In this document: piece by piece, positions 1 through 7,739 of the stretch
Layout: each line of letters starts with the position of its first letter
How positions within the stretch are numbered: position 1 is the first letter of the stretch
Source of the DNA: an uncultured Clostridia bacterium
Lineage (GTDB): Bacteria > Bacillota > Clostridia > TANB77 > CAG-508
Reading direction: 5' to 3'
Assembly: GCA_934167135.1 (NCBI GenBank)
Contig: CAKPKI010000001.1
Location: 1 to 51,042, forward strand
DNA length: 51,042 nt
Made by a program: the position numbers and the translations under genes
The notes under the pieces: generated by a model
Seen by the model: only the letters and a program-made list of their open reading frames with translations
What the model was told of the DNA's origin: nothing
Databases searched by the model: none

Positions 1-735
1 TTCTTCTATTTCTTTTTTATATCCATATTTTTCTAAAATAGGCTTGTAAAATTTCTCTTCTGCCTTTCTTCTTGCTTCCTTTGCCTCTAATATATTATCA
101 AAATACCCAAGAAAATAAGTTTTTTTCTTAAATTCAATTGTAGCCTTATATTTATTTCTATCCTTTTTAAAAGATACACCCCTAACTCCACTCGTGTTTG
201 CTTTAGATAATTTATTATTCAAATTATCTAATCTTGTACCTTCTTTTAAGATATTCTCTCTCTTGTACTCATTTCCTATTTGAGTATATGTTTTTGTTTG
301 ATTTCTTTTTACTTCTTCACAATTTTTTATTTTCCCTTGCCTTAGATATCTTCCGTTTATGACTACTTCTTGTCCACAATCACATTTGCATCTCCAATAA
401 TATTCTGCTTTATTAACTCCATTTTTATATTTTTTGTATTCTACCTTTTCAATTTTTATAACTTTAAGTTCATTTATCTTTTTACCTGTTAAATCAATAA
501 AATTCCTTTTTCTATTTTTTATTGCATTTTCTTTACATAAGCATCCACAACTTTTTGTTTTTCCTGATACTAAATCATTTCTAGCAATAGTTACTTTCTT
601 GCCACAATCACATCTACATAACCAATATCCTCTATCTCTATTCTTTCCTTTAGCATCTCTTTTATATTCTACTCTGTCAAATTTTATAACCGTTAATTTT
701 CCAAACTTTTTCCCAACTAAATCAGTAGTATTCAA
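1..735 (-). CDS. AP2-domain, zinc-ribbon-like phage-type protein (3' end outside window)
   Basis: The minus strand is open from 735 to the window edge (245 codons). I translated it by hand. Two similar N-terminal modules start with LVGKKFGKLTVIK and LTGKKINELKVIK. The first carries CRCDCG followed by SCGC; the second carries CKCDCG but has lost the second cysteine pair. The C-terminal part (about residues 190-235) reads like an AP2 DNA-binding domain, with SGVRGVSF and FLGYFDN. Such proteins are common in phages and integrative elements, often as HNH-less relatives of homing endonucleases. The chosen start is TTG, because AGGAG lies 7 nt upstream and an earlier GTG overlaps that site. The C-terminus is cut off by the window. 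Confidence 0.75.
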   Translation of the reverse strand, partial: MNTTDLVGKKFGKLTVIKFDRVEYKRDAKGKNRDRGYWLCRCDCGKKVTIARNDLVSGKTKSCGCLCKENAIKNRKRNFIDLTGKKINELKVIKIEKVEYKKYKNGVNKAEYYWRCKCDCGQEVVINGRYLRQGKIKNCEEVKRNQTKTYTQIGNEYKRENILKEGTRLDNLNNKLSKANTSGVRGVSFKKDRNKYKATIEFKKKTYFLGYFDNILEAKEARRKAEEKFYKPILEKYGYKKEIEE

Positions 736-816
736 ATTATTCACTCCTATGTTTCTTAAATTTGCTCTATGTTAACTCTTAATCGAAGTTTATTCAAGTT
801 ATTTTTATACTTTTAT

Positions 817-1935
817 TTACATTTGAACAAATTCTTCCCAAGCAAATCCATCCCTACCAAAATGTCCATAGTTAGTAGTCTTAGAAAATATTGGTTCTCT
901 TAATTTTAAATATTCGATTATACCTTGTGGACTCAAGTCAAATCTTGCTTTAATTAATTTTATTATCATCCATTCTGGTACTTTATTTGTGTTAAAGCAA
1001 TCTATATAAATTGAGATTGGCTCTATTACTCCTATGCCATAAGAAAGTTGTATCTCACATTTTCTAGCAAGTCCATTTGCAACAACATTTTTTGCAATAT
1101 GCCTTAACATATATGAAGCAGACCTATCAACTTTTGTTCCATCTTTACCTGAAAAAGCCCCTCCGCCATGATGTGCTAATCCACCATATGTATCTACCAT
1201 AATTTTTCTACCAGTTAATCCTGTATCTGCTACAGCTCCACCTAAAACGAATCGTCCAGTCGGGTTTATATAAAACTTTGTTTCAATATCTATCATATCT
1301 GCAGGTACAACTGGAATTATTACTTTCTTAAATATATCCTTTTGTAATGTTTCAATATTAACATTTTCAAAATGCTGAGCAGATATTAATATTGTATCAA
1401 CTCTGAAAGGCTCATCATTTACATATTCAATCGTAACTTGAACTTTTCCATCTGATTTTAAATATGGTATTTCTCCATTTTTTCTTACTTCCGCTAATTT
1501 CCTTGACAATTTGTTTGCAATACTTATTGGATATGGCATATAATCCTCTGATTCATCAGTTGCATAGCCAAACATAATTCCTTGATCTCCTGCTCCTCCA
1601 TAATCAACACCTAATGCTATATCTTTACTTTGCTTTGTAATATTTACTTCAACTTCACAAGTTTTATAATCCATATTTGTTTTTGAATCTGTATAATCTA
1701 CTTCTTTTAATTTTTCTCTAACTATCTTTTCAATATCTATTATTGCATCCGAAGTAATTTGACCTGCAACAATTACTTTATCTTTTGATATAAGTGTTTC
1801 TACTGCAACCCTTGAATTCTTATCTTGTTCTAAACAAGCATCCAAAATAGAGTCAGATATAAAATCGCATACCTTATCAGGATGTCCTTCCGTTACTGAC
1901 TCACTTGTTAAATAATACTTTTTATACTTTGTCAT
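817..1935 (-). CDS. metK: S-adenosylmethionine synthetase, short form
   Basis: This enzyme makes S-adenosylmethionine from ATP and methionine in the cytoplasm. Visible signatures are TEGHPDK near the N-terminus, GAGDQGIMFGYA in the middle and GGGAFSGKD in the C-terminal half. At 372 residues it is about 20 shorter than most clostridial copies: the loop before GAGDQG is only DYGG. An in-frame TAG lies three codons upstream of the ATG, so the start is well bounded. The GGAG is unusually far away (about 17 nt). It sits next to an AP2 protein and a double-HTH protein beside a truncated transporter gene, so it may be a second, element-borne copy rather than the housekeeping one; that is inference. 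Confidence 0.93.
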   Translation of the reverse strand: MTKYKKYYLTSESVTEGHPDKVCDFISDSILDACLEQDKNSRVAVETLISKDKVIVAGQITSDAIIDIEKIVREKLKEVDYTDSKTNMDYKTCEVEVNITKQSKDIALGVDYGGAGDQGIMFGYATDESEDYMPYPISIANKLSRKLAEVRKNGEIPYLKSDGKVQVTIEYVNDEPFRVDTILISAQHFENVNIETLQKDIFKKVIIPVVPADMIDIETKFYINPTGRFVLGGAVADTGLTGRKIMVDTYGGLAHHGGGAFSGKDGTKVDRSASYMLRHIAKNVVANGLARKCEIQLSYGIGVIEPISIYIDCFNTNKVPEWMIIKLIKARFDLSPQGIIEYLKLREPIFSKTTNYGHFGRDGFAWEEFVQM

Positions 1936-2085
1936 ATTTTGCTATAATTTCTCTCCTCTCTTTTATTCTAGTATAACTTCATGTCTTATTTCAGCTTTTA
2001 TTTTTTAACAACAACCTACTCGACTTTTTTTATACCTCTACTAATTATTTATTGTATATTTTATATTTAAATTTGTATAAAAATA

Positions 2086-2102
2086 GAGTAACTAAGTTAC
2101 TC
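2086..2102 (-). terminator. Rho-independent terminator of the double-HTH gene
   Basis: GAGTAAC and GTTACTC form a 7-bp stem with a 3-nt loop. On the minus strand it is followed by TATTTTTA. It lies 10 bases past the stop codon of the HTH gene and upstream of metK. Confidence 0.75.
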
Positions 2103-2111
2103 CATTTAATC

Positions 2112-2693
2112 TTAATTTGATAATTGAATTTCATATTCCTCAATAATTTTTCTTATTTTGTAATAACATTCCTCTGATACTGCTTTTTCTTTATTAATCC
2201 ATGATAATATGCTCCTTCTATTAATTCCCGCTTTTCTCGCAAATTCATTTTTAGATATTCCACTTTTCTTAAAGAAATTAACTAATATTTTATCAGGTCC
2301 AGACATTAAAAATTCTACATAATCTGATAATATTGGTTTTTCAGAAAAATCAAGAACTTTTATTATTTTCTTTATCTTTTTTATATCTGTAACTTCAATT
2401 TCATTTAATTCATACCTTCTATATGTGTCTTCACTTACACCAATTTTTTCTCCAACTTGTCTTTGACTATAGCCCTTCAAGTTTCTAAAATATCTCATTT
2501 GATCTGCAAAGTCTGTTGTATTACTATTTAGAATTTTTTTAGGTGTTTTATCAACTTTTATTTTTAAATTATCTTCAATATTTTCTTTTTCTTTTATTTT
2601 TGAGAACAGTTCTGCCATTACTTGTCCATCAATAAAACTGCTTTTTTCAGCTGTATTCAAGGCTTTGGCAGGTTTGCCACTATTTGTTGTCAT
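2112..2693 (-). CDS. Double helix-turn-helix (XRE-like) regulator
   Basis: A predicted cytoplasmic DNA-binding protein of 193 residues. After a charged N-terminal stretch there is an XRE-type HTH (MRYFRNLKGYSQRQVGEKIG, then VSEDTYRRYE). A second HTH-like segment follows (FFKKSGISKNEFARKAGINR, then RSILSWI). The ATG overlaps the premature stop of the truncated permease (TGATG), and only a GGTGG precedes it as a ribosome site, so the start is uncertain; an open frame continues 21 codons further upstream into permease DNA. The gene therefore appears to begin exactly at a recombination junction. It may control the neighbouring accessory genes; the target is unknown. Confidence 0.6.
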   Translation of the reverse strand: MTTNSGKPAKALNTAEKSSFIDGQVMAELFSKIKEKENIEDNLKIKVDKTPKKILNSNTTDFADQMRYFRNLKGYSQRQVGEKIGVSEDTYRRYELNEIEVTDIKKIKKIIKVLDFSEKPILSDYVEFLMSGPDKILVNFFKKSGISKNEFARKAGINRRSILSWINKEKAVSEECYYKIRKIIEEYEIQLSN

Positions 2694-3160
2694 CAGACCA
2701 CCGTTGCAATTGATAACGCCATAACAATTATTGCTGGCATTCCAGCTCCTACCCAAATAATAATTACTGGTCCAAGTGCTATTTTAGGCAAACTATTTAA
2801 AACCACCAAAAAAGGTTCCGAAACTTTAGATATAAATGGCGACCACCAAAGTATTATTGCTATTATTACACCAGCAATGCTACCTAATCCAAAGCCAATT
2901 AATGTTTCCTCACATGTTATTTTTAAATGTTCTAATAAATTATTTGATGATAAATTCATAAATGTTTTTACTATTCTAGATGGTTGGCTGGCTATAAAAC
3001 TATCTATTATTCCTTTGCTTGCAAGAATCTCCCACAATGCTATAAAAGCTATAACTATAAATATTTGCGTAGTTAAAATTTTTATTTTCCTTATTTTTAT
3101 TTTTCTTAAATATTTTTTTCTATCATTGGAAATTATTTCTTTATTTTTCAAATCTATCAC
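2693..3160 (-). pseudogene. ABC transporter permease, 3'-truncated (SsuC/TauC-type)
   Basis: The first 155 residues match a nitrate/sulfonate/taurine-type inner-membrane permease: a basic N-terminus, a membrane segment (TTQIFIVIAFIALWEILASK), the conserved SQPSRIVKTF, and the coupling-region start SLPKIALGPVIIIWVGAG. Family members run to about 250-260 residues. Here the frame stops at SIATVV, just after the EAA-type loop begins, so the last one or two membrane segments are missing. The start codon is GTG with a weak ribosome site. The natural partner is the split ATPase at 7740-7921 and 14999-15569. The protein should be non-functional. The substrate cannot be told. Confidence 0.8.
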
Positions 3161-3214
3161 ATCACTTTCATTTTGACATTTGTATGTTTGCTATATTTTA
3201 TGTATATTTTTGTT

Positions 3215-3943
3215 TTAATGTGACAATTCATCATTTTCCCTTTGTTTCACCTTAAAATTAGACATATCAACTGGTTCGGGAGTAAATTTATATTTTTCCA
3301 TAAACGACTCTTTACTTCTATGGTCATCTAAAAGAACCTGTCCTAAATCATAAATATTAAATCTAGTATAAGTTTCCGCTTCTTTATCATTTTTTTCATA
3401 TATTTCAAAAATTTGTTCACCAATCTCATGAATAACAACAATAGGATACTTCAAAAAATCCATATTCAAATTAGAAGACTTTTTTAAAACTTTAGGAGAT
3501 TTGCTCAAAAATTCATAATCTAAAATAAGACTCGCTTCCCAATCTCTTGGTCTTTTACCCTTATCTATAGATTTAACCAACTCTTTTGTAACCGCTTGTA
3601 CTTCAATCTTTATTCCAGGTCTATCTCCTTTATTATATACAGCCAAAGTACCAACAAAAGGAGCCGAGAAATACTCTGGTGATACTCTATGTATTACAAA
3701 CTCCATATTCTTATCTTTTTGTTTTTGTTCTTTCATAAACTTTTTTAATTCTTTTTTATCAGAAAAAGTACCCTGTGGTAAATTCAATTCAGAACCAATT
3801 GTTCGTCCACCTCTTACTCTCCATAAATTACTCTTTTCTAATTGATTTTCATCCAAATTTTCAACTTTATCTACAAATAAACAGTCAACTGTTAAATCTG
3901 GAAAATTCTTTTGTAAAAACTTCAATCCATCTATTTTTCTCAT
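3215..3943 (-). CDS. Unknown protein of the RiPP-like operon
   Basis: A 242-residue soluble protein, last gene of the NUDIX / radical SAM / peptide operon. I do not recognise the family. Visible features are a start like a nucleotide-binding fold (GLKFLQKNFPDLTV, FVDKVENL), a central WRVRGG ... LPQGTF, and EFVIHRV followed by FVGTLAVYNKGDRPGIK; a later VIHEIGEQIFEIYEK is helical. The R..GG ... LP ... EFVIHR order is faintly like the ATP-binding half of phosphoenolpyruvate-synthase or ATP-grasp proteins, a low-confidence idea. There is no signal peptide or membrane segment. AAGGAG precedes the ATG and overlaps the end of the upstream gene, so the two are translationally coupled. Confidence 0.7.
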   Translation of the reverse strand: MRKIDGLKFLQKNFPDLTVDCLFVDKVENLDENQLEKSNLWRVRGGRTIGSELNLPQGTFSDKKELKKFMKEQKQKDKNMEFVIHRVSPEYFSAPFVGTLAVYNKGDRPGIKIEVQAVTKELVKSIDKGKRPRDWEASLILDYEFLSKSPKVLKKSSNLNMDFLKYPIVVIHEIGEQIFEIYEKNDKEAETYTRFNIYDLGQVLLDDHRSKESFMEKYKFTPEPVDMSNFKVKQRENDELSH

Positions 3944-3944
3944 T

Positions 3945-4271
3945 TCATTCTCCTTCTATTACATCAAAAAAATCATTCTTATTTGTTTCAGACAATATGT
4001 TCATACCATTCCACCAAAATGTGCCATCCACAAAATATCTTCCTGTTGGAAATTCCTTTTTTATATAATATTTATCGTATTTATTCAATTCTGATTTTGC
4101 TTCAACCTTCTCAATTCTATTTAAATTAAATTCATCAATTTTTCCATCTGGCATAATTACTCTATACTTTATCTGACCATTAACATCTTCATCTGAATTA
4201 TTACAAATTTTCATATGAAATGTTGTAAATAAATCAGTACCTTTTACTATTTTTTTTGGAAATATACTCAT
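3945..4271 (-). CDS. Small beta-rich protein of the RiPP-like operon
   Basis: A 108-residue protein of unknown family. It is predicted mostly beta (alternating hydrophobic stretches such as TFHMKI, IKYRVIMP, GRYFVDGTFWW), with one Cys and no signal peptide, compatible with a single beta-sandwich. It does not look like the winged-helix RRE/PqqD domain that many RiPP enzymes use. Its stop (TGA) is embedded in the ribosome site of the next gene. It follows the peptide gene after a terminator-like hairpin, so it is probably made at a lower level than the peptide. GGAGG lies upstream of its ATG. Confidence 0.65.
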   Translation of the reverse strand: MSIFPKKIVKGTDLFTTFHMKICNNSDEDVNGQIKYRVIMPDGKIDEFNLNRIEKVEAKSELNKYDKYYIKKEFPTGRYFVDGTFWWNGMNILSETNKNDFFDVIEGE

Positions 4272-4295
4272 TCTAATCCTCCTTTATTTCAAATA

Positions 4296-4326
4296 AAAAG
4301 ATGACAATCTATGACTGCCACCTTTT
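4296..4326 (-). terminator. Attenuating terminator behind the precursor-like peptide gene
   Basis: On the minus strand AAAAGGTGGCA pairs with TGTCATCTTTT (11 bp including two G-U pairs, 9-nt loop), followed by TTATTTG. It sits between the 35-residue peptide gene and the next genes of the same strand. In RiPP operons such a leaky terminator lets the short precursor be made in excess over the downstream proteins. Confidence 0.6.
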
Positions 4327-4337
4327 AGATAATTATT

Positions 4338-4445
4338 TTATCCACACATTCTACATGTTAGTATTTTTTTCTTATTATTTGTTTCATTTTTTACTTCATT
4401 TACTGGTTTGTTTTTTACCTCTGTTTTCATAACTTCTTTTTTCAT
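4338..4445 (-). CDS. 35-residue precursor-like peptide ending in TCRMCG
   Basis: A short gene lying 68 bp behind the radical SAM gene. It has an excellent ribosome site, AAAGGAG, 6 nt before the ATG. The protein starts MKKEVMKTEVKNKP, is very rich in Lys, Glu and Asn (leader-like), and ends ILTCRMCG. The only two cysteines lie in the last five residues. This layout (charged leader, tiny Cys-containing core, adjacent SPASM radical SAM enzyme, own terminator) is that of a ribosomally made, post-translationally modified peptide precursor. The modification (for example a thioether from Cys) and the activity are not known. A chance ORF is unlikely given the ribosome site and spacing. Confidence 0.7.
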   Translation of the reverse strand: MKKEVMKTEVKNKPVNEVKNETNNKKKILTCRMCG

Positions 4446-4513
4446 TTTGAGCTCCTTTCTAGGTAATAAACCTATTTAATTTATATGTATTGCAAAAACT
4501 GCAATATTAAAAA

Positions 4514-5500
4514 CTATAACAAACATAGTGGATCTTCTTCTAGTAATGATTTCTTTAATGCTAATGCTGTAGCCCTACAGCCTCCACATATCATTTTATA
4601 TGTACATTTTTGGCATTTTCCTTTTAAACTTTTTTTATATTCTTTTAGTGTAACAAATAGCTTGTTCTTTTCTAAGATTTCATCTAGCGATTTATTTTTA
4701 ATATTGTCAGCAAACATAGGTATATATGAACATGCACCAACATTTCCTTTAAAATCAATATATATAATTTCATCTCCAGCTTCACAACCAGCATAATACT
4801 CACTTGCTTCTTTTAAGTCTATTCCAAAAACCTCTGGAAATATTGGAATTAATAGTGGGTCACCTGTTCTAAATTTAATACCTAACTTTTTACATTCGTA
4901 TATTAATTCTTTAATTATATTTTTGTATTCTTCATTAGATATCATTAAATCTTCACTTGCATTTCCCGTTAATATTACTCTCCTTGTATTAAATTCCTCT
5001 GCACCATTTTGGCTAGCTAATCTTAGCACTTTTTTTGCATCTTCTATTGTGTCTTTGGTAAGTGTATATCTTATTGAAAACTTAATTCCATTTTCTTTTA
5101 AAATTGGTAATGTATCTATTACCTTTTGAAATGTTCCTTTTCTACCTCTAAATCTATCATGTGTTTCTTCCATTCCATCTATACTTATAGATAATCTTAC
5201 ATTTGAATATTTTGTTAGTTTTTCTGCTATTTGTTCATTTATAAGTGTACAATTTGTTGTTATTACTATGTCATCAAATTTTGTAGCATAATCCAATATA
5301 TCAAATAAATCTCTTCTTAAAAATGGTTCTCCTCCTGAAAGATTTAATTTTGTTGTACCACAGTAATATAATTGTGCTAATAAGCTTTTTGCTTGTTCTA
5401 ATGTTAATTCTTTTTCCTTTGTGTTTTTATCTAAAACTCTACAATGTTTGCAATTTAGATTACAGTCGTCATTTATATCCCATTGAGCGACCATAGGCAT
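4514..5500 (-). CDS. Radical SAM/SPASM peptide-maturase-like enzyme
   Basis: A cytoplasmic iron-sulfur enzyme of 328 residues. The SAM-binding cluster motif CxxxCxxC is C13-C17-C20 (CNLNCKHC), followed by LNLSGGEPFLR for SAM contact. The C-terminal SPASM domain has C239, C257, C296, C299, C305, C308 and C326 in the usual CxxC-x5-C-x2-C arrangement, so it should hold auxiliary Fe-S clusters. Family members modify peptides (sactipeptides, ranthipeptides, quinohemoprotein peptides) or small molecules. The 35-residue Cys-ending peptide encoded right behind it is the obvious substrate candidate. Start at ATG with GGGAGG 8 nt upstream. It shares an operon with a NUDIX protein upstream and two unknown proteins downstream. 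Confidence 0.9.
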   Translation of the reverse strand: MPMVAQWDINDDCNLNCKHCRVLDKNTKEKELTLEQAKSLLAQLYYCGTTKLNLSGGEPFLRRDLFDILDYATKFDDIVITTNCTLINEQIAEKLTKYSNVRLSISIDGMEETHDRFRGRKGTFQKVIDTLPILKENGIKFSIRYTLTKDTIEDAKKVLRLASQNGAEEFNTRRVILTGNASEDLMISNEEYKNIIKELIYECKKLGIKFRTGDPLLIPIFPEVFGIDLKEASEYYAGCEAGDEIIYIDFKGNVGACSYIPMFADNIKNKSLDEILEKNKLFVTLKEYKKSLKGKCQKCTYKMICGGCRATALALKKSLLEEDPLCLL

Positions 5501-5557
5501 AATTTTCGCCTCCCTTTATTCCAGTTTTTACCATTTTATACCCATTTTTTAATTTTG

Positions 5558-6058
5558 TCAATATTTTCCATTAATTTTTTTCATTAAAATTTCAAATGCT
5601 TCTATGTGGCTTTTTTTGAACTCTCCATTACTACACAATTCTTTTATTTTATTTTCGGGAAACCAATAAACTTTATCAACTTCATCTTTTTGTAATTGCA
5701 TATTTTCTTTTTGGTAATCTTTTTTTAAATAATATAAATCATAAAAACATCTATCACTATCATCTCTAGTAGAATACATAAGTTCTAATTCTTGTGGTAA
5801 TGCTTCTACTCCTAATTCTTCTTTTATTTCAGTTATAATTCCTGTTAAACTATTTTCTCCAGATTTTGGGTGACCTGATGTTAATCCATATTTTCCACCC
5901 TTTTGTTTACTTCTCTTTTGTACTAATATTTCATTTTTAGAATTTTGTATTAATGCTAAAACTACCAATGTATAATAATTATCTGGCGTTTCTTGTTCTT
6001 TTAATATTGTAAATTTTGTATTTTCTTTATATCTGTTATATAAATCTCTTTTTTCCAT
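5558..6058 (-). CDS. NUDIX hydrolase
   Basis: A predicted pyrophosphohydrolase of 166 residues. The NUDIX box reads GHPKSGE then seven residues then TEIKEELGV, which fits Gx5Ex7REUxEExGU except that the Arg is Thr. The fold around ILVQKRS and GLTSGHPKSGE is similar to isopentenyl-diphosphate isomerase and to generic NUDIX proteins. I see no basis for choosing idi, so no symbol is given. The start is the ATG at 6058 behind GAGGTG; a longer frame upstream lacks a ribosome site. First gene of the candidate RiPP operon, 57 bp before the radical SAM gene. Confidence 0.85.
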   Translation of the reverse strand: MEKRDLYNRYKENTKFTILKEQETPDNYYTLVVLALIQNSKNEILVQKRSKQKGGKYGLTSGHPKSGENSLTGIITEIKEELGVEALPQELELMYSTRDDSDRCFYDLYYLKKDYQKENMQLQKDEVDKVYWFPENKIKELCSNGEFKKSHIEAFEILMKKINGKY

Positions 6059-6076
6059 TGTGACACCTCGTTCCTT

Positions 6077-6105
6077 ACTATAATACAATATACTGAAATT
6101 TTCAA
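6077..6105 (-). promoter_or_regulatory. Promoter of the NUDIX / radical SAM / peptide operon
   Basis: TTGAAA (6105-6100) and TATAGT (6082-6077), separated by 17 bp, point leftward into the NUDIX gene. Confidence 0.65.
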
Positions 6106-6153
6106 TATTTATTATAAATTGTTTTAATATTTTTCCAGTTTTTTCTATTTTTA

Positions 6154-6182
6154 TTGACTTATTTTACCATTTTTTATATAAT
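6154..6182 (+). promoter_or_regulatory. Promoter of the MetRS-like gene
   Basis: TTGACT (6154-6159), a 17-bp spacer and TATAAT (6177-6182) point rightward and are nearly consensus. They are back to back with the promoter of the RiPP-like operon, about 50 bp away, so one regulator could control both. Confidence 0.75.
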
Positions 6183-6239
6183 ATGGTCATAACTTTTTAT
6201 ATTGTTACTATTTATTTATAGTAACTGTTGCAACCATAT
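6181..6239 (+). promoter_or_regulatory. Nested inverted repeats in the leader of the MetRS-like gene
   Basis: GTTACTAT / ATAGTAAC (6204-6211 and 6218-6225) form an 8-bp hairpin with a 6-nt loop. It is enclosed by ATATGGT / ACCATAT (6181-6187 and 6233-6239). They lie just behind the -10 box, so they could be an operator or a leader hairpin. The 5' leader is only about 90 nt, and I see no T-box sequence. Confidence 0.5.
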
Positions 6240-6279
6240 ACTAATATTTTATACCATTTATAAAAAGGAGGTTAAGATT

Positions 6280-7683
6280 ATGAAACAAAATATTTTTATA
6301 GGCGGAGCATGGCCTTATGCTAATGGTCTACTTCATGTAGGTCACATTGCCTCACTTCTTCCAGGAGATGTTATTGCTAGATACTATCGTAAAAAAGGAG
6401 CAGATGTATTATATGTATCTGGAACTGATTCACATGGTACACCTATAACTTTAAGAGCTCAAAAAGAAAATTGCAATCCTATGAGCATAGTTAATCGGTA
6501 TCATAAAGAATTTTGCTATTGTTTTGATAAATTACAATTCTCATATGACAATTATACCTTAACATGTAATCCATATCATAAAGAGTTTGTAAAATCTTGT
6601 ATTCAGAAGATTTATGACAACGGATATATCTATTCAAAAGATGGACATCTTTACTGGAAACTTAGTAGTTTTCAAAAAGAAATAGAAGAGTTTGTCCATT
6701 TACATGAGGATACTTGGCGTTTTAATGCTATTAATGAATCAAAAAAATATTTAAAAGAAAAATTACATGACCGTGGTATTACACGCCAGTTAGAATGGGG
6801 AATTGATGTTCCTATTAAGGGCTTTGATGATAAAAAGATTTATGTTTGGATTGAGGCAGTTTTAGGATATATTTCAGCAGGAAAATACTTTTGTGAACAA
6901 CATAATTTAGATTGGAATGAATTTTACAAAAATTCAAATGTAAAATCTTATTTTATTCATGGAAAAGATAATATTCCTTTCCATACTATTATTTACCCAG
7001 CATTATTACTTTCTTTAAACGAAGGATATCACCTTCCAGATTACATGATTTCTAGTGAATATCTTAATGTAGATGATGAAAAGATTTCAAAAAGTCAAGG
7101 CAATGGTGTAACTGCTAGAGAACTTATTGAAAAATACAATTCAGATACTATTAGATATTACATGATTTCTCAAGCTCCAGAGCAAAAAGATTCTAATTTT
7201 AGTTATGATGTATTAATTCAACTTCATAACAAAAAATTGGTTGGTGAATATGGTAATTTTGTTAATCGCAATTTAGCTTTTTTAGTAAAAAAATTTGATG
7301 GTCTCATCCCTTATGGTATTATTGACGAAGAAGTAAAAAAACATATTTTAAACACTTATAAGACAGTAGGCAATTTGATTGAAACAGGTAATTTAAAAAA
7401 TGCTATATGCAAAATTCAGGAATTAGTACAATTTGCAAACAAATATTATGATGATAATACACCTTGGATTTATGTAAAAAAAGATATTGACATTTTTAAT
7501 AATATAACTTCCACTTGTATTGATTTAATTATTAATATTGCAAATTTATATGAACCATTTATTCCTGATTCATCACAAAAAGTGTTTAGCTTTTTTGGAA
7601 AGTCCAACTATAATTGGGAATATGTTTCTGTTAAGCCTTTAATTTATTTGCAAAATATTAGTGTTCTTTTTAATAGAATTTAA
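6280..7683 (+). CDS. Methionyl-tRNA synthetase paralogue lacking the zinc/connective domain
   Basis: A class I synthetase of 467 residues. The ATP-site motifs are present as HVGH (19-22) and KISKSQGN (268-275), with the MetRS-typical PYANGLLHVGH and GTDSHGTP. Ordinary bacterial MetRS has a knuckle or zinc insertion between the Rossmann halves; here residues run straight from GYIYSKD to GHLYWKLSSFQ, with no CxxC pair. The C-terminal tRNA-binding (EMAP-like) extension is also absent. The start is the ATG behind AAGGAGG 8 nt upstream; an upstream in-frame ATG lacks a ribosome site. It is the only plus-strand gene in the first 35 kb and is divergent from the RiPP-like operon. It could be an immunity copy of MetRS, an amino-acid-activating enzyme, or a mobile duplicate. 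Confidence 0.85.
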   Translation: MKQNIFIGGAWPYANGLLHVGHIASLLPGDVIARYYRKKGADVLYVSGTDSHGTPITLRAQKENCNPMSIVNRYHKEFCYCFDKLQFSYDNYTLTCNPYHKEFVKSCIQKIYDNGYIYSKDGHLYWKLSSFQKEIEEFVHLHEDTWRFNAINESKKYLKEKLHDRGITRQLEWGIDVPIKGFDDKKIYVWIEAVLGYISAGKYFCEQHNLDWNEFYKNSNVKSYFIHGKDNIPFHTIIYPALLLSLNEGYHLPDYMISSEYLNVDDEKISKSQGNGVTARELIEKYNSDTIRYYMISQAPEQKDSNFSYDVLIQLHNKKLVGEYGNFVNRNLAFLVKKFDGLIPYGIIDEEVKKHILNTYKTVGNLIETGNLKNAICKIQELVQFANKYYDDNTPWIYVKKDIDIFNNITSTCIDLIINIANLYEPFIPDSSQKVFSFFGKSNYNWEYVSVKPLIYLQNISVLFNRI

Positions 7684-7698
7684 ATGGTTGTAACAAAT

Positions 7699-7733
7699 AA
7701 TCCCAACTGAAAACATTGTTTTTGGTTGGGATT
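7699..7733. terminator. Terminator behind the MetRS-like gene
   Basis: AATCCCAAC pairs with GTTGGGATT, and the intervening TGAAAACA / TGTTTTTG extends the stem. The T-tract is weak on the plus strand (AACATTTTAA). It also lies just past the stop codon of the minus-strand ATPase remnant and may serve both strands. Confidence 0.6.
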
Positions 7734-7739
7734 AACATT

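Noticed and set aside
434..775. A 113-codon plus-strand frame rich in Phe/Leu/Ser
   Set aside because: It is the antisense shadow of the AP2-domain gene. It has no ribosome site and a composition typical of reverse-strand reading of Lys-rich coding DNA; many similar plus-strand frames were left out for the same reason.
1936..2085. SAM riboswitch in front of metK
   Set aside because: I looked for the conserved SAM-I core and a terminator/antiterminator pair; only unstructured AT-rich sequence and a possible TATACT -10 are visible.
3165..3182. ATGTCAAAAT shared between the permease start region and the left arm of the element, as sign of a second attachment site
   Set aside because: Only ten AT-rich bases agree and no inverted partner or core repeat is found near 7.7 kb; likely chance.
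3945..4271. RRE/PqqD-like precursor-binding protein
   Set aside because: Size would fit, but the protein looks beta-rich throughout and lacks the winged-helix pattern.
6183..6279. T-box leader for the MetRS-like gene
   Set aside because: The leader is too short (about 90 nt) and lacks the T-box core; only simple inverted repeats are present.
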